Below, piece after piece: positions 37,171 through 46,559 of a stretch of 58,411 nt of DNA. Numbering within the stretch: the first letter of the stretch is position 1; each line of letters begins with the position of its first letter. The position numbers and the translations under genes are program-made. The DNA is from a bacterium (lineage in GTDB: Bacteria; Auribacterota; UBA3054; JAPLST01): positions 1 through 58,411 of the forward strand of contig JAOACZ010000199.1 in NCBI GenBank assembly GCA_026417575.1, read 5' to 3'. The notes below the pieces were generated by a model, which saw only the letters and a list, made by a program, of their open reading frames with translations, made no database searches and was not told the DNA's origin.

Positions 37171-38334
37171 ATGAGTATTCGCTTTGGTCTTATTGGTGTT
37201 GGGAGCATGGGCAACGTGCACTTGAGCAACCTCAAGCATGTCCCTGCTTTGCAACTCACTGCCGTGTGTGACATTGTTCCTGAGCGTGCCGACGCGGCCG
37301 CCGCCACCTACAACTGCCAGGCCTTTTATGATCATCGTGACCTGCTCCGCGCAAAAGTCTGCGATGCCGTCCTGATTGCAACTCCACACTACGACCATAC
37401 CACTATTGGCATCGCCGCTCTCAAGGCCGGTTTGCATGTGCTCGTCGAGAAACCGATCTCTGTTCACAAAGCCGACTGTGAACGCTTAATTGCTGCCCAC
37501 ACCAACAAAAAGCAAGTCTTTGCTGCGATGTTCAACCAGCGTACGGATCCCCATTACTATAAGCTGCGTGAACTCGTGAAGGCAGGTGAACTCGGGGCCT
37601 TGCAGCGCGTCGTTTGGATCATTACCAACTGGTTCCGAACGGAAGCTTACTACGCTTCCGGTGATTGGCGCGCGACCTGGAGCGGTGAAGGCGGCGGCGT
37701 CCTGCTCAATCAGTGCCCGCACAACCTCGACCTGCTGCAGTGGATCTGCGGCATGCCGCGCCGCGTCTACGGCTTCTGCAAGTTCGGCAAGTACCACAAG
37801 ATCGAAGTAGAAGATGATGTGACCGCTTATTTTGAGTACGACAACGGCGCCACCGGCGTCTTTATCAGCACCACCGGTGAAGCACCTGGCACCAACCGCT
37901 TAGAAATTACTGGCGAGCGCGGTAAAGTGGTCGTCGAACATGGTACCGTAACTTTTACCCGCACTGTTGTAAACACCCGCACTTTTTGTCGTACCTCCCC
38001 TGAGCGATTTGCCACGCCCGACGTCTGGCACATCACTATCCCCACCGACGGCTATGGCGGTCAGCACACCGAGATCTTGCGTAACTTCGCCGAGGCGATC
38101 GAAAAAGGCACACCCCTCATCGCCCCCGCGCGCGAAGGCATTCATTCGGTCGAGCTCGCCAACGCTATGCTTTACTCGACTTTCACAAAGCAACCCGTGG
38201 AGTTGCCTTTGGACGCCGCAGCCTACGAACGCTTGCTCAAAAAACTTATCGCCTCTTCAAAGCGCAAGAAGCCAGCTCGCCCCGCCACCGCGGCTCCGCT
38301 CACAGATATGTCAAAGTCATTCGCTTCACGTTAA
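37171..38334 (+). CDS. Gfo/Idh/MocA-family NAD(P)-dependent oxidoreductase
   Basis: The 387-residue protein has an N-terminal Rossmann fold with IRFGLIGVGSMGNVHL (GxGxxG) and the family motif LHVLVEKPISVHKADCE (EKP, catalytic Lys). The GEGGGVLLNQCPHNLDLLQW motif that follows carries the catalytic His in sugar and inositol dehydrogenases. These enzymes oxidise or reduce sugars, often making 3-keto-glycosides. The tail is Lys/Arg/Ala-rich. The two TIM-barrel isomerases directly downstream fit a sugar-oxidation and isomerisation route; the exact sugar is not visible. It heads a ten-gene co-directional run. Confidence 0.92.
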   Translation: MSIRFGLIGVGSMGNVHLSNLKHVPALQLTAVCDIVPERADAAAATYNCQAFYDHRDLLRAKVCDAVLIATPHYDHTTIGIAALKAGLHVLVEKPISVHKADCERLIAAHTNKKQVFAAMFNQRTDPHYYKLRELVKAGELGALQRVVWIITNWFRTEAYYASGDWRATWSGEGGGVLLNQCPHNLDLLQWICGMPRRVYGFCKFGKYHKIEVEDDVTAYFEYDNGATGVFISTTGEAPGTNRLEITGERGKVVVEHGTVTFTRTVVNTRTFCRTSPERFATPDVWHITIPTDGYGGQHTEILRNFAEAIEKGTPLIAPAREGIHSVELANAMLYSTFTKQPVELPLDAAAYERLLKKLIASSKRKKPARPATAAPLTDMSKSFASR

Positions 38335-38354
38335 GCTATTGGACCGGAACTGTC

Positions 38355-39128
38355 ATGAAACTAGGCCAACTTGCCGCACAATGTTACACCGTTCGAGATT
38401 TCCTGAAAACACCCGCTGAGATCGCCGCTACGCTGAAAAAAATTCGCGCCATCGGCTATCCCGCCGTGCAACTCAGCGCCCTCGGCCCCATTGATGAACG
38501 CGAGCTGGCTGCCATTCTTGACGGCGAGGGCCTCGTCTGCTGCGCAACGCACGAAAGTAGTGAGAATATCCTCCAGCGCACCGACGCGGTTATCGAGCGT
38601 TTGCTGCGCTTGCGTTGCCGCATTACCGCCTACCCATATCCTGCCGGCATAGCGCTCACTACTCATGACGACGTAATCCGCTTCTCGCGCCAACTCAACG
38701 AAGCCGGCCGTAAGCTGCACGCCGCCGGCATTACCTTGTGCTACCACAACCATCACATCGAATTTCGAAAAGTCGGGGGAAAAACAATCCTGGAGATCCT
38801 TTTCGACGAAACCGATCCGCGTTACGTCCAAGGCGAGCCAGACACTTACTGGATCCAGTACGGCGGGGGCGATCCTGTGGCATGGTGCCACCGCTTACGT
38901 GGACGCTTGCCCATCATCCACCTTAAAGATTACATGATTACCGCCGAAAATACTGTGACTATGTGCGAAATCGGCACTGGAACGCTTGACTGGTCTCGCA
39001 TTCTCCCCGCCGCAGAAGCAGCCGGCTGTCAATGGTTTGTCGTCGAACAGGACACGTGCCCTGGTGACCCCTTCGAATCCCTGCGCATCAGCCTTAACTA
39101 CCTTAAGGAGCTGTCATGTGGAAGCTAG
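38355..39128 (+). CDS. Sugar phosphate isomerase/epimerase-type TIM barrel 1
   Basis: The 257-residue protein belongs to the xylose-isomerase-like TIM-barrel family (AP endonuclease 2 fold). GITLCYHNHHIEFRK, LPIIHLKDYM and WFVVEQDT supply the His, Glu and Asp metal ligands expected for this fold. Members include 3-keto-glycoside hydratases/epimerases and inosose dehydratases. It begins 20 bases after the Gfo/Idh/MocA gene and overlaps the next gene by 13 bases. Confidence 0.9.
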   Translation: MKLGQLAAQCYTVRDFLKTPAEIAATLKKIRAIGYPAVQLSALGPIDERELAAILDGEGLVCCATHESSENILQRTDAVIERLLRLRCRITAYPYPAGIALTTHDDVIRFSRQLNEAGRKLHAAGITLCYHNHHIEFRKVGGKTILEILFDETDPRYVQGEPDTYWIQYGGGDPVAWCHRLRGRLPIIHLKDYMITAENTVTMCEIGTGTLDWSRILPAAEAAGCQWFVVEQDTCPGDPFESLRISLNYLKELSCGS

Positions 39129-39958
39129 CTGCCTTCGCCGACGAAATCTCACCTGATATTGACGTACAGATTGAACAGTGCGTGCGCCACGAGGTGAGCT
39201 TTATTGAACTACGCAGCGTGGCCGGCAAGAACGTGCTCGATTTGGATGACCCCCTCCGACGCGAAATTAAACGAAAGCTCGACGACCGCGGTCTGAGTGT
39301 CATCTCCATCGGCTCGCCCATCGGCAAAGTTCGCATCGATGAGCCCTTTGGCCCGCACTTCGATCGCTTCAAAATCGCAGTAGACATGGCTGATTTCTTC
39401 GCGGCTCCGCTCATCCGCATCTTCAGCTACTACCCGGCAGAAGGAGCCTCTCACGATGACCTCATCCTCCGCCATCGCGATGAGGTCCTGCGCCGAATGC
39501 AGGCAAAGGTGGACTACATGCGCGGCCGCACCACCGTACTCGTCCATGAGAATGAAGCCAATATCTATGGTGAGAAAGCGCTCCAATGCCTTGATATTCT
39601 CACCACCATCAACTCGCCTGCCTTGCGTGCTGCGTTTGATTTTGCTAACTTCGTCCAGGCGCGTGAGGATACCTGGCGCGCCTGGGAAATGCTGCGCCCC
39701 TACGTGGTCCACATTCATGTCAAAGACGCACTACTCAGCGACGGCCGGGTCGTTCCCGCGGGCCAAGGTGACGGCAAAATCCGTGAAATTCTGCAAGACG
39801 CAGCGCGCATCCACTACCATGGTGTGCTAAGCCTCGAGCCGCATCTCGCCCACGCTGGCCAGTTCCAAGGGTACTCCGGCCCAGAACTGTTTAAAGTCGC
39901 CGTGGATGCGCTGCGGGGCATCCTGGCGACCCTCAAACCAAACAGCGTCAGTGCTTAA
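39116..39958 (+). CDS. Sugar phosphate isomerase/epimerase-type TIM barrel 2
   Basis: The 280-residue protein is a second, divergent member of the same TIM-barrel family. Landmarks are VLVHENEANIYG (metal Glu), AAFDFANFVQA, YVVHIHVKDALL (His/Asp) and GVLSLEPHLAH (Glu/His). AAGGAG lies seven bases before the ATG, inside the end of the preceding gene. Together with the oxidoreductase and the first barrel it forms a probable three-enzyme sugar pathway. Confidence 0.9.
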   Translation: MWKLAAFADEISPDIDVQIEQCVRHEVSFIELRSVAGKNVLDLDDPLRREIKRKLDDRGLSVISIGSPIGKVRIDEPFGPHFDRFKIAVDMADFFAAPLIRIFSYYPAEGASHDDLILRHRDEVLRRMQAKVDYMRGRTTVLVHENEANIYGEKALQCLDILTTINSPALRAAFDFANFVQAREDTWRAWEMLRPYVVHIHVKDALLSDGRVVPAGQGDGKIREILQDAARIHYHGVLSLEPHLAHAGQFQGYSGPELFKVAVDALRGILATLKPNSVSA

Positions 39959-40352
39959 GCATGCTTGTGTGCTCATCTGCGCCGTGGCGCTCGTGACAAG
40001 CTGCGCGTCTGCGCAACGCTTCGCCCGCCGGCTTGATGATCCTCGGGCTACCACCAGCAAAGTCATAATTGGCTCAGCACACCTCCATCCCCTCCTGCGT
40101 GCTGCCGCCGTGCGCGTAGAGCGCAACGAGAATAACTTACTCGAGATCGAAGTGCACTTTCTCAATGATAGCTCCACACCACTTTCACTGCACCTCCGGC
40201 TCATTTTCCGCGATCACCGCGGTCAGCAGATCGAACAGCGCGACCAGCCGCCGATCGTGCTCCCTCCCGGTCAGCGCCATGTTTTCACCGCCACAGCCCG
40301 TTCCCTCCTCGCGCAGGATTTCATCATCGAAGTGCGCGACGCGCATGAGTAA
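39951..40352 (+). CDS. Small YcfL/DUF1425-like lipoprotein
   Basis: The ORF track starts at 39906, inside the preceding gene. A GTG at 39951 gives a 133-residue protein beginning VLKHACVLICAVALVTSC, a lipoprotein signal with lipobox VTSC. The mature part is one beta-rich domain (LLEIEVHFLNDSSTPLSLHLRLIFRDHRGQQI...LPPGQRHVFTATA) resembling E. coli YcfL (DUF1425). The function of that family is not known to me. It overlaps the previous stop by eight bases and ends six bases before purM. Confidence 0.65.
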   Translation: MLKHACVLICAVALVTSCASAQRFARRLDDPRATTSKVIIGSAHLHPLLRAAAVRVERNENNLLEIEVHFLNDSSTPLSLHLRLIFRDHRGQQIEQRDQPPIVLPPGQRHVFTATARSLLAQDFIIEVRDAHE

Positions 40353-40358
40353 ATCCTC

Positions 40359-41396
40359 ATGAGCAACCCCCGCTCCAAGTACGCAGAAGCTGGCGTCGAT
40401 ATTGACACTGGCAACGCGATCGTGCGCGACATCAAAGCCGCTGTACGGGCCACCTTTTCACCTCACGTGTTAACAGACATTGGTTTATTTGGTGGCCTAT
40501 TCGATCTGCACGGGCTTCCCTACCGTCACCCCGTCCTGGTGTCCTCTATTGACGGGGTAGGCACAAAACTGCACATCGCAGCCGCACTGCGGCGCTTCCG
40601 CGGTGTCGGGCACGATATTGTCGCGCACTGCTGCAACGACATCGCCGTGCAAGGCGCACGCCCATTGTTCTTCCTCGATTACGTCGCCGCGGCGAAACTT
40701 TCCCAGGAAGCCGTCGTGGAGATCGTTCAGGGAATGGCCGAAGAATGTAGAGCAAATGGATGCGCCCTCATCGGCGGCGAAACAGCCGAAATGCCCGGCA
40801 CCTACACTGAAGGACAATTTGACGTAGTAGGTTGCATCGTCGGAGTGGTCGAGCGCGACGCAATCATTGATGGCCACGCGATCACAGTCGGCGATTGCGT
40901 GATTGGGTTGGCCTCCTCTGGCCTGCACACCAACGGCTACTCCTTAGCGCGTAAGGTCTTGCTCAACGATGCTAAACTTGCCTTAACTGCCGTGCCCGCG
41001 GGATGTGACCGTCCCCTCGGTGATATCTTGCTCGAGCCACATCGCAGTTACGCACCTTTTATCCTCACGCTGATGGCGCATGTGCCCCTGCATGGGCTGG
41101 CTCATATCACCGGTGGCGGTCTACTGGAAAACATCCCCCGCATTTTGCCCCAGAACATCGACGTTATAATCGACACCGCGACACTCCGCGTACCGCCGAT
41201 CTTTACCCTAATCCAGCGCCTCGGAGACGTTTCTCGCGAAGAAATGTTTCGCGTCTTCAACATGGGCATAGGGCTTGTCATCATCGTCGCCCCAGCACAC
41301 GTACATGACGTGCTGGAAGCGGCTTGTGCCGCAGGCTTCCCGGCAACCGTCATTGGGCATACCTGCCCGGGTCAACAAATGGTACGGTTGCAATGA
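40359..41396 (+). CDS. purM: Phosphoribosylformylglycinamidine cyclo-ligase (AIR synthetase)
   Basis: PurM closes the imidazole ring in purine synthesis, using ATP to convert FGAM to AIR. The 345-residue protein carries YAEAGVDIDTGN, SSIDGVGTKL, CCNDIAVQGARPLFFLDY, LIGGETAEMPG, GLASSGLHTNGYSLAR and AHITGGGLLENIPR, a complete set of PurM motifs. Its stop overlaps the start of the cysteine-cluster gene (ATGA). Confidence 0.97.
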   Translation: MSNPRSKYAEAGVDIDTGNAIVRDIKAAVRATFSPHVLTDIGLFGGLFDLHGLPYRHPVLVSSIDGVGTKLHIAAALRRFRGVGHDIVAHCCNDIAVQGARPLFFLDYVAAAKLSQEAVVEIVQGMAEECRANGCALIGGETAEMPGTYTEGQFDVVGCIVGVVERDAIIDGHAITVGDCVIGLASSGLHTNGYSLARKVLLNDAKLALTAVPAGCDRPLGDILLEPHRSYAPFILTLMAHVPLHGLAHITGGGLLENIPRILPQNIDVIIDTATLRVPPIFTLIQRLGDVSREEMFRVFNMGIGLVIIVAPAHVHDVLEAACAAGFPATVIGHTCPGQQMVRLQ

Positions 41397-41764
41397 CGAT
41401 GGCGCGTTTCACACCACAGAGCGAAGACGAGCAGTTCTGTCGCGGTTGCAACATATGCTGCACGTGGGCAGGGGACGTGTTGTTCGAGCCGCGTGCCATC
41501 CCTGTTATTGCAGCCTATTTGCAGATGGACGAGCGTGCTTGCGCAGATGCCTTCTTCGATCTGCACAGCGATCGCTGGCACTTTCGCGCGAAGCCTAACG
41601 CCAGCGGTGGCTGCATTTTTGTCACGCCGAGCGGCTGCCGCATCTATCCCCATCGCCCGCGTCAGTGTCGTTCCTTCCCCTACGAATGGCAGCGCCGCGA
41701 ATACGGTTGCATGCGTCGGTGTAGACTCTATCAGGCTCTTCTTCGTCGGTCCCACCTGCACTAG
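41393..41764 (+). CDS. YkgJ-family cysteine-cluster protein
   Basis: The 123-residue protein has a conserved cysteine set: FCRGCNICCTWAG near the start, then GGCIFV, GCRIYPHRPRQCRSFP and two further cysteines (CMRRC) near the end. This is the YkgJ/CxxCxxCC metal- or Fe-S-binding family, whose molecular function is unknown. I chose the ATG at 41393, overlapping the purM stop; the track's start at 41324 lies inside purM. A second ATG at 41399 is possible. Confidence 0.82.
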   Translation: MTMARFTPQSEDEQFCRGCNICCTWAGDVLFEPRAIPVIAAYLQMDERACADAFFDLHSDRWHFRAKPNASGGCIFVTPSGCRIYPHRPRQCRSFPYEWQRREYGCMRRCRLYQALLRRSHLH

Positions 41765-41790
41765 GCTGTATGTACTCTTAATCTTCATCA

Positions 41791-42207
41791 ATGAAGGTCA
41801 TGGCTTCAGAACGCGAACTAGGTCCCACACTGCAACTCGATTTCGGCAAGCTAGCAAAAGTTGCTGCCTGCGGCCAGGCTCTGATCCCGGTCGCCGTGCA
41901 ACACGTTGATACCAAGGAAGTGCTCATCATCGCCTACGTGAATCAGCTCGCGCTCGAACACACTTTGCGTACCGGCAACGCCACCTTTTGGAGCACGTCC
42001 CGCAACGAACTGTGGGAGAAGGGCGCAACTTCCGGCGATGTTTTGCGCGTCATTGAAATCCGCGTGAATTGCGAGCAAAACTCCCTTCTCTACCTGGTTC
42101 GCCCACTCGGCAAGGGCGCTTGTCATGTCAAAAAACCTGATGGTACGCCTTATATGAGCTGCTTCTACCGCCGTCTGCGCAACAATGTGCTTGAGCCAGT
42201 CGAATGA
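41791..42207 (+). CDS. hisI: Phosphoribosyl-AMP cyclohydrolase
   Basis: HisI opens the adenine ring of PR-AMP in histidine synthesis. The 138-residue protein contains TFWSTSRNELWEKGATSGD, RVNCEQNSLLYLV and GACHVKKPDGTPYMSCFYRR, with the metal-binding Cys/His residues of the family. There is no fused HisE domain. The 3' end overlaps trpE by ATGA. Confidence 0.96.
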   Translation: MKVMASERELGPTLQLDFGKLAKVAACGQALIPVAVQHVDTKEVLIIAYVNQLALEHTLRTGNATFWSTSRNELWEKGATSGDVLRVIEIRVNCEQNSLLYLVRPLGKGACHVKKPDGTPYMSCFYRRLRNNVLEPVE

Positions 42208-43706
42208 TCACACCAGATTTCGCTACATTTACCTCGCTGGCCCGTGACGGAACGGTGATTCCTGTCTATCGCGAGTTGTTAGCCGATATGGAAACGCCGC
42301 TTGGTGTCTACGCGCGCCTCGCCGGGCACGGCCATTCTTTTCTGCTCGAATCAGTCGAGGGAGGAGAAAATGTCGCTCGTTACTCCTTCATAGGCTGTGC
42401 ACCTCGCGCGGTGTTCACCGCGCGAGGGCACCATGTGACGTTCCGCCATGGCTCTCAGGTCGAAACCTACAACGTCCCCGACTCACCAGTCGCGGAATTA
42501 CGCCGCCGGATGGCCCAGTATCGCGCTGTCTCATTGCCCGAGCTTCCTCGCTTCGTCGGCGGTGCCGTCGGCTACATCAGTTACGACGTCGTAAGATTCT
42601 TCGAGCCGCGCGTGCCTCAAACCAAGCCTGATCTCCTGCAGATCCCCGAGCTGTATTTCGTCTTCACTAACAGTGTCGTCGCGTTTGATCACGTGCGGCG
42701 GCGCCTCCTGGTCATTGCTAATGCGTTTTGCGATGGCCGCCCGCTCCGCGAGATCTATGCCGAAGCCTGTGCAACCATTCAAATACTCATCGAACAGCTT
42801 GCTCGTCCCTTGCCCTTCAAACCTGTCGAGCCTGTCAATCAAGATGCCTTGCGCGATGTCGATCAACTCATCCCGCCTTCCAATTTCACCCAAGAAGGCT
42901 TCATGGCTATGGTAGAGCGCTGCAAGGAATACATTCGCGCCGGTGATGTCATCCAAGTAGTGCCCTCCCAACGATTTTCTTTTGCTCGCCCCGCCCCACC
43001 CTACGCCATCTACCGTGCCTTACGATGCATCAACCCATCGCCCTATATGTTCTTGCTGGAATTCGACGGCGTTGCTTTGGCAGGCTCCAGCCCGGAAGTC
43101 ATGGTCCGCTCTGACCGGCACACGGTCGAGCTACGTCCCATCGCCGGTACACGCCGACGTGGCGCTACCCCCGAAGAGGATCACGCCTTGGCCCGTGAAC
43201 TCCTCGCTGATGAAAAAGAACGCGCCGAGCATGTCATGCTCGTTGATCTCGGTCGTAACGACTTGGGGCGCGTTTGTGCGTTCAATACCGTGCACGTCTC
43301 CGAACTGATGGTGATAGAACGCTACTCCCACGTCATGCACATCGTCTCGCACGTGAGGGGGACTCTCTTGCCCGGCTTCGACGCGTTCGACGTACTCGCT
43401 GCAACCTTCCCCGCCGGAACTGTCACCGGCGCACCAAAAATCCGCGCTATGGAGATCATTGACGAAATAGAGCCGTGTCGCCGCGGGCCCTACGCCGGCA
43501 CCGTCTGCTACCTTGGCTATGACGGTCGTCTCGACTCCTGCATTACCATTCGTACGGTGGTCATTTGTGGCGATAGAGCGTACGTGCAGGCCGGAGCGGG
43601 TATTGTCGCCGATTCCCTTCCCGAGCGGGAATTTTCAGAGACCGTCTTCAAAGCCCGCGGCATGATGAAAGCTTTACGTTTGGCAGAGCAGTTTCGGACT
43701 GATTGA
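42204..43706 (+). CDS. trpE: Anthranilate synthase component I
   Basis: TrpE makes anthranilate from chorismate with ammonia from TrpG, the first tryptophan step. The 500-residue protein has the tryptophan-feedback motif region FLLESVEGGENVARYSFIG, the chorismate domain with ELRPIAGTRRRGATPEED, DLGRNDLGRV, FPAGTVTGAPKIRAMEIIDE and QAGAGIVADSLPEREF. Its start overlaps hisI. A 252-base gap separates it from trpG. Confidence 0.97.
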   Translation: MITPDFATFTSLARDGTVIPVYRELLADMETPLGVYARLAGHGHSFLLESVEGGENVARYSFIGCAPRAVFTARGHHVTFRHGSQVETYNVPDSPVAELRRRMAQYRAVSLPELPRFVGGAVGYISYDVVRFFEPRVPQTKPDLLQIPELYFVFTNSVVAFDHVRRRLLVIANAFCDGRPLREIYAEACATIQILIEQLARPLPFKPVEPVNQDALRDVDQLIPPSNFTQEGFMAMVERCKEYIRAGDVIQVVPSQRFSFARPAPPYAIYRALRCINPSPYMFLLEFDGVALAGSSPEVMVRSDRHTVELRPIAGTRRRGATPEEDHALARELLADEKERAEHVMLVDLGRNDLGRVCAFNTVHVSELMVIERYSHVMHIVSHVRGTLLPGFDAFDVLAATFPAGTVTGAPKIRAMEIIDEIEPCRRGPYAGTVCYLGYDGRLDSCITIRTVVICGDRAYVQAGAGIVADSLPEREFSETVFKARGMMKALRLAEQFRTD

Positions 43707-43958
43707 AGCATACGCCTGTTATGTGTGTTGCGCTGCTCAGTTACTCGCGTGAGCATGCCCTAGGTCGAAGAATAAGGCTGCTACCAGCGGTCTTAACGTC
43801 CCCGCGTATTCCTTGCCAACCTACTCCGCTTGCTCACCTCGCCCCGCTTGCCGCACTTGCTCAGCGCCACAGGCCCATACTGCACGGTATGTGGACAACC
43901 CGCCCCGGTATCTCGTGCGAATTCATGTGCTTCTCTTCATCTTCGCTCTTCTCGTGCC

Positions 43959-44522
43959 ATGATTATCTTGCTCGATAACTACGACTCGTTCACCTACAAC
44001 TTATACCAATACTTCGGGGAACTTGGTGCGGACGTCAAAGTCGTTCGCAATGACAAGATCACCCTTGAAGAGCTCGACGCCCTCAAACCAGAAAAACTTG
44101 TGATCTCCCCCGGGCCGTGTACCCCAAGCGAAGCGGGCATTTCCTGCCCCGCCATCGCACATTTCGCTGGGCGCATTCCCATCCTCGGTGTGTGCCTCGG
44201 CCATCAAGCTATTGGACAAGTCTTCGGAGGCAAGATCGTGCGCGCACGCCGGCTTATGCACGGCAAGATTTCCCCGATTCGTCACACCGGTACCGGCATC
44301 TTCGCTGGCCTGCCTAACCCGTTTGATGCTACGCGCTACCATTCCCTGCTGATCGATGTAGCAACCTGCCCAGCTTGCCTCGAAATCACTGCCTGGGCAG
44401 ATGAGGATGAGATCATGGGGGTGCAGCATCGTACCTTGCCTATCGTTGGTGTCCAATTCCATCCTGAATCGATCATGACCCAGCACGGTAAACGCTTGCT
44501 CGAGAATTTTTTGCACTTGTAA
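43959..44522 (+). CDS. trpG: Anthranilate synthase component II (glutamine amidotransferase)
   Basis: TrpG releases ammonia from glutamine for TrpE; related enzymes serve PabB too. The 187-residue protein starts [18 protein letters not shown], with [11 protein letters not shown], the nucleophile motif [10 protein letters not shown], and [10 protein letters not shown] with the catalytic His-Glu. The start is the ATG at 43959; the track's upstream extension has no homology. It lies 12 bases before the ABC exporter gene. Confidence 0.96.
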   Translation: MIILLDNYDSFTYNLYQYFGELGADVKVVRNDKITLEELDALKPEKLVISPGPCTPSEAGISCPAIAHFAGRIPILGVCLGHQAIGQVFGGKIVRARRLMHGKISPIRHTGTGIFAGLPNPFDATRYHSLLIDVATCPACLEITAWADEDEIMGVQHRTLPIVGVQFHPESIMTQHGKRLLENFLHL

Positions 44523-44534
44523 CGCAGCTGTGCT

Positions 44535-46340
44535 ATGCCCCTCGCCCGCCGCCCGCACCACTACCTCCGCGACTTCTGGACCTTCGTAAAACCGTATCGT
44601 AAACCATTGCGCGAAGTGTACCTCCTCTACTTTCTTAATTCCGTCCTCAACTTGCTCCCTCCGCTTAGTGTGCGTTATTACATTGATCTGCTGTTCCACA
44701 ATGCCGCGGTCACCGTGTGCGGAATCACCCTGCCTTCCCTGGCACAACGTTCTCTTTCAGCCAAACTCCTGTTTACAGCCGTGTTCGTGGGTACCATGAT
44801 CGCCCTGATAATAGTGGCCAACACTATCGGCGTGATCATGTGGCGTCGTGGTACGCGCAGCGTCGAACGCATGGTCATGGATATCAAACTGAAGATTCAT
44901 CATCACATCAACAAGCTCTCGCTCGGCTACTTCAACTCGGAGCGCATCGGCACTATCATGACAAAAGCCGTCGGCGATGTGCAAAACATCAGCCAGCTCC
45001 TGCGCAACAGTTTCAATTTGACCTATGCTGTCATTCAGTTCTTGCTCGCTCCCATCTTGATTGCCATGCTCTCCCCGCTCCTCCTCGTAATTGTTCTCAT
45101 TCCAGCACCTCTGATTGGCTATGCGTTCTATGCGATGCGTACGCGCCTTCGCCCCATGTATCGTGTGCAACGCGAGCACGAGTCCGCGATCGCCTCCCAA
45201 ATTCAGGAAGTGATCAGCGGCATCCGCGAGATTAAAGCATTTAACATGGAGGAACGTTCGCATAGCCAGTATCGCGACATCAATCGCCGTTACTACCGCA
45301 TGCAAAACGAGATCATGCGTGTTTTCAGCTTCAACCATCAGCTCCAATATGGCGCGCGCGATCTCGGGGTGATCCTCGTCGCGGCGCTTGGTGGCGTCTG
45401 CGCTTTGCTCGACTGGAGTAACATCACCGTCGGCAAGATTACTGCATGCATCGCGCTCTCTTCGTATCTCTACAACCCGATTAGTCAATTTCTCAGCTTC
45501 TATGACACTGTTCAACGCGGCATGGTGTCCCTCGAGCGTGTTATTGACTTCCTTAACGAAGAGCCCGATGTGCGCGATGACCGCCATGCCCTCACCCTCG
45601 ACGTGCGCGCCACCCGCGGCGCCGTCTCGTTCCGCGACGTCTCGTTCTCCTACGATGGTCGTTCACTGGTGCTCAAAAACATTACCTTCGATGTTGCGCC
45701 GGGTGAGCGGATCGCTATCGTCGGCCCATCCGGCAGCGGTAAAAGCACTCTCATCTCGTTGTTGCTCCGTTTTTACGATGTTTCTACCGGGCAGATCCTC
45801 CTTGACGGCCGCGACATCCGCACGTTTACCCAGGTTTCCTTGCGCATGGCAGCAGGGATTGTCTTTCAAGAGACTTTTCTCTTCTATGGCACCATCCGCG
45901 ATAATCTCCTCTTCGTCAACCCAACCAAGACCGAGGCTGACATGTATGAAGCCTGCAAGGCGGCGAATATTCATGACTTTATTCTCACTTTGCCGCGCCG
46001 CTATGACACCGTCGTGGGCGAACGCGGTGTGACACTCTCAGGCGGCCAAAAGCAACGCCTTGCCCTGGCGCGTGTATTCCTGAAAGACCCCCCGATTGTT
46101 ATCCTCGACGAAGCTACCAGCGCGGTCGACACAAAAACCGAGCAGTTGATTCAAGAAGGCATCGAACGCATGCTCAAAAATCGCACCGCCTTTATCATCG
46201 CCCATCGCCTCAGTACCATCAAACATTGCGATCGTATCATCGTGCTAAGCCACGGCACACTCGCCGAAATGGGCACGCATGACCAACTGTACGCACAACG
46301 TGGGATTTATTTTGACTTGTGTGAACATAACAAATTATAA
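44535..46340 (+). CDS. MsbA-type ABC exporter (fused permease and ATPase)
   Basis: The 601-residue protein has an N-terminal six-helix ABC exporter domain (about 1-330) and a C-terminal ATPase. Walker A is GPSGSGKST, the Q-loop region VFQETFLF, the signature LSGGQKQRLALAR, Walker B PPIVILDEATSAVD and the H-loop IIAHRLST. This architecture covers lipid A-core, peptide and drug exporters. The substrate cannot be read, although a lipid flippase is the default guess for a Gram-negative bacterium. It is the last gene of the operon. Confidence 0.93.
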   Translation: MPLARRPHHYLRDFWTFVKPYRKPLREVYLLYFLNSVLNLLPPLSVRYYIDLLFHNAAVTVCGITLPSLAQRSLSAKLLFTAVFVGTMIALIIVANTIGVIMWRRGTRSVERMVMDIKLKIHHHINKLSLGYFNSERIGTIMTKAVGDVQNISQLLRNSFNLTYAVIQFLLAPILIAMLSPLLLVIVLIPAPLIGYAFYAMRTRLRPMYRVQREHESAIASQIQEVISGIREIKAFNMEERSHSQYRDINRRYYRMQNEIMRVFSFNHQLQYGARDLGVILVAALGGVCALLDWSNITVGKITACIALSSYLYNPISQFLSFYDTVQRGMVSLERVIDFLNEEPDVRDDRHALTLDVRATRGAVSFRDVSFSYDGRSLVLKNITFDVAPGERIAIVGPSGSGKSTLISLLLRFYDVSTGQILLDGRDIRTFTQVSLRMAAGIVFQETFLFYGTIRDNLLFVNPTKTEADMYEACKAANIHDFILTLPRRYDTVVGERGVTLSGGQKQRLALARVFLKDPPIVILDEATSAVDTKTEQLIQEGIERMLKNRTAFIIAHRLSTIKHCDRIIVLSHGTLAEMGTHDQLYAQRGIYFDLCEHNKL

Positions 46341-46512
46341 GCGGTGTGCGCGGACGTTACGCGAATGGGGTGGCGTCTACCACGGCTATCAGTTACCCCC
46401 ACCACCCGCGCGAATGGCGCCTGCCTGTAGACAGCATACTTTTCCGACGAGACGAGACAGTTCGTCGCAAACGACCTTGGCCTCTCTCACGCCAAAAGCC
46501 CATACCTGGGCA

Positions 46513-46541
46513 TTGACGGATAAGTTGAGATATGCGATAAT
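46513..46541 (+). promoter_or_regulatory. Promoter of the sulfotransferase gene
   Basis: TTGACG (46513-46518), a 17-base spacer, and GATAAT (46536-46541) form a near-consensus promoter. The predicted leader before the start codon is only about 6-12 bases. Confidence 0.65.
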
Positions 46542-46559
46542 AGGGCTCAGCAGGTGAGT

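Noticed and set aside
43707-43958. A tryptophan attenuator between trpE and trpG
   Set aside because: A small GCTCA/TGAGC hairpin exists, but there is no leader peptide with Trp codons and no terminator-type T-run.
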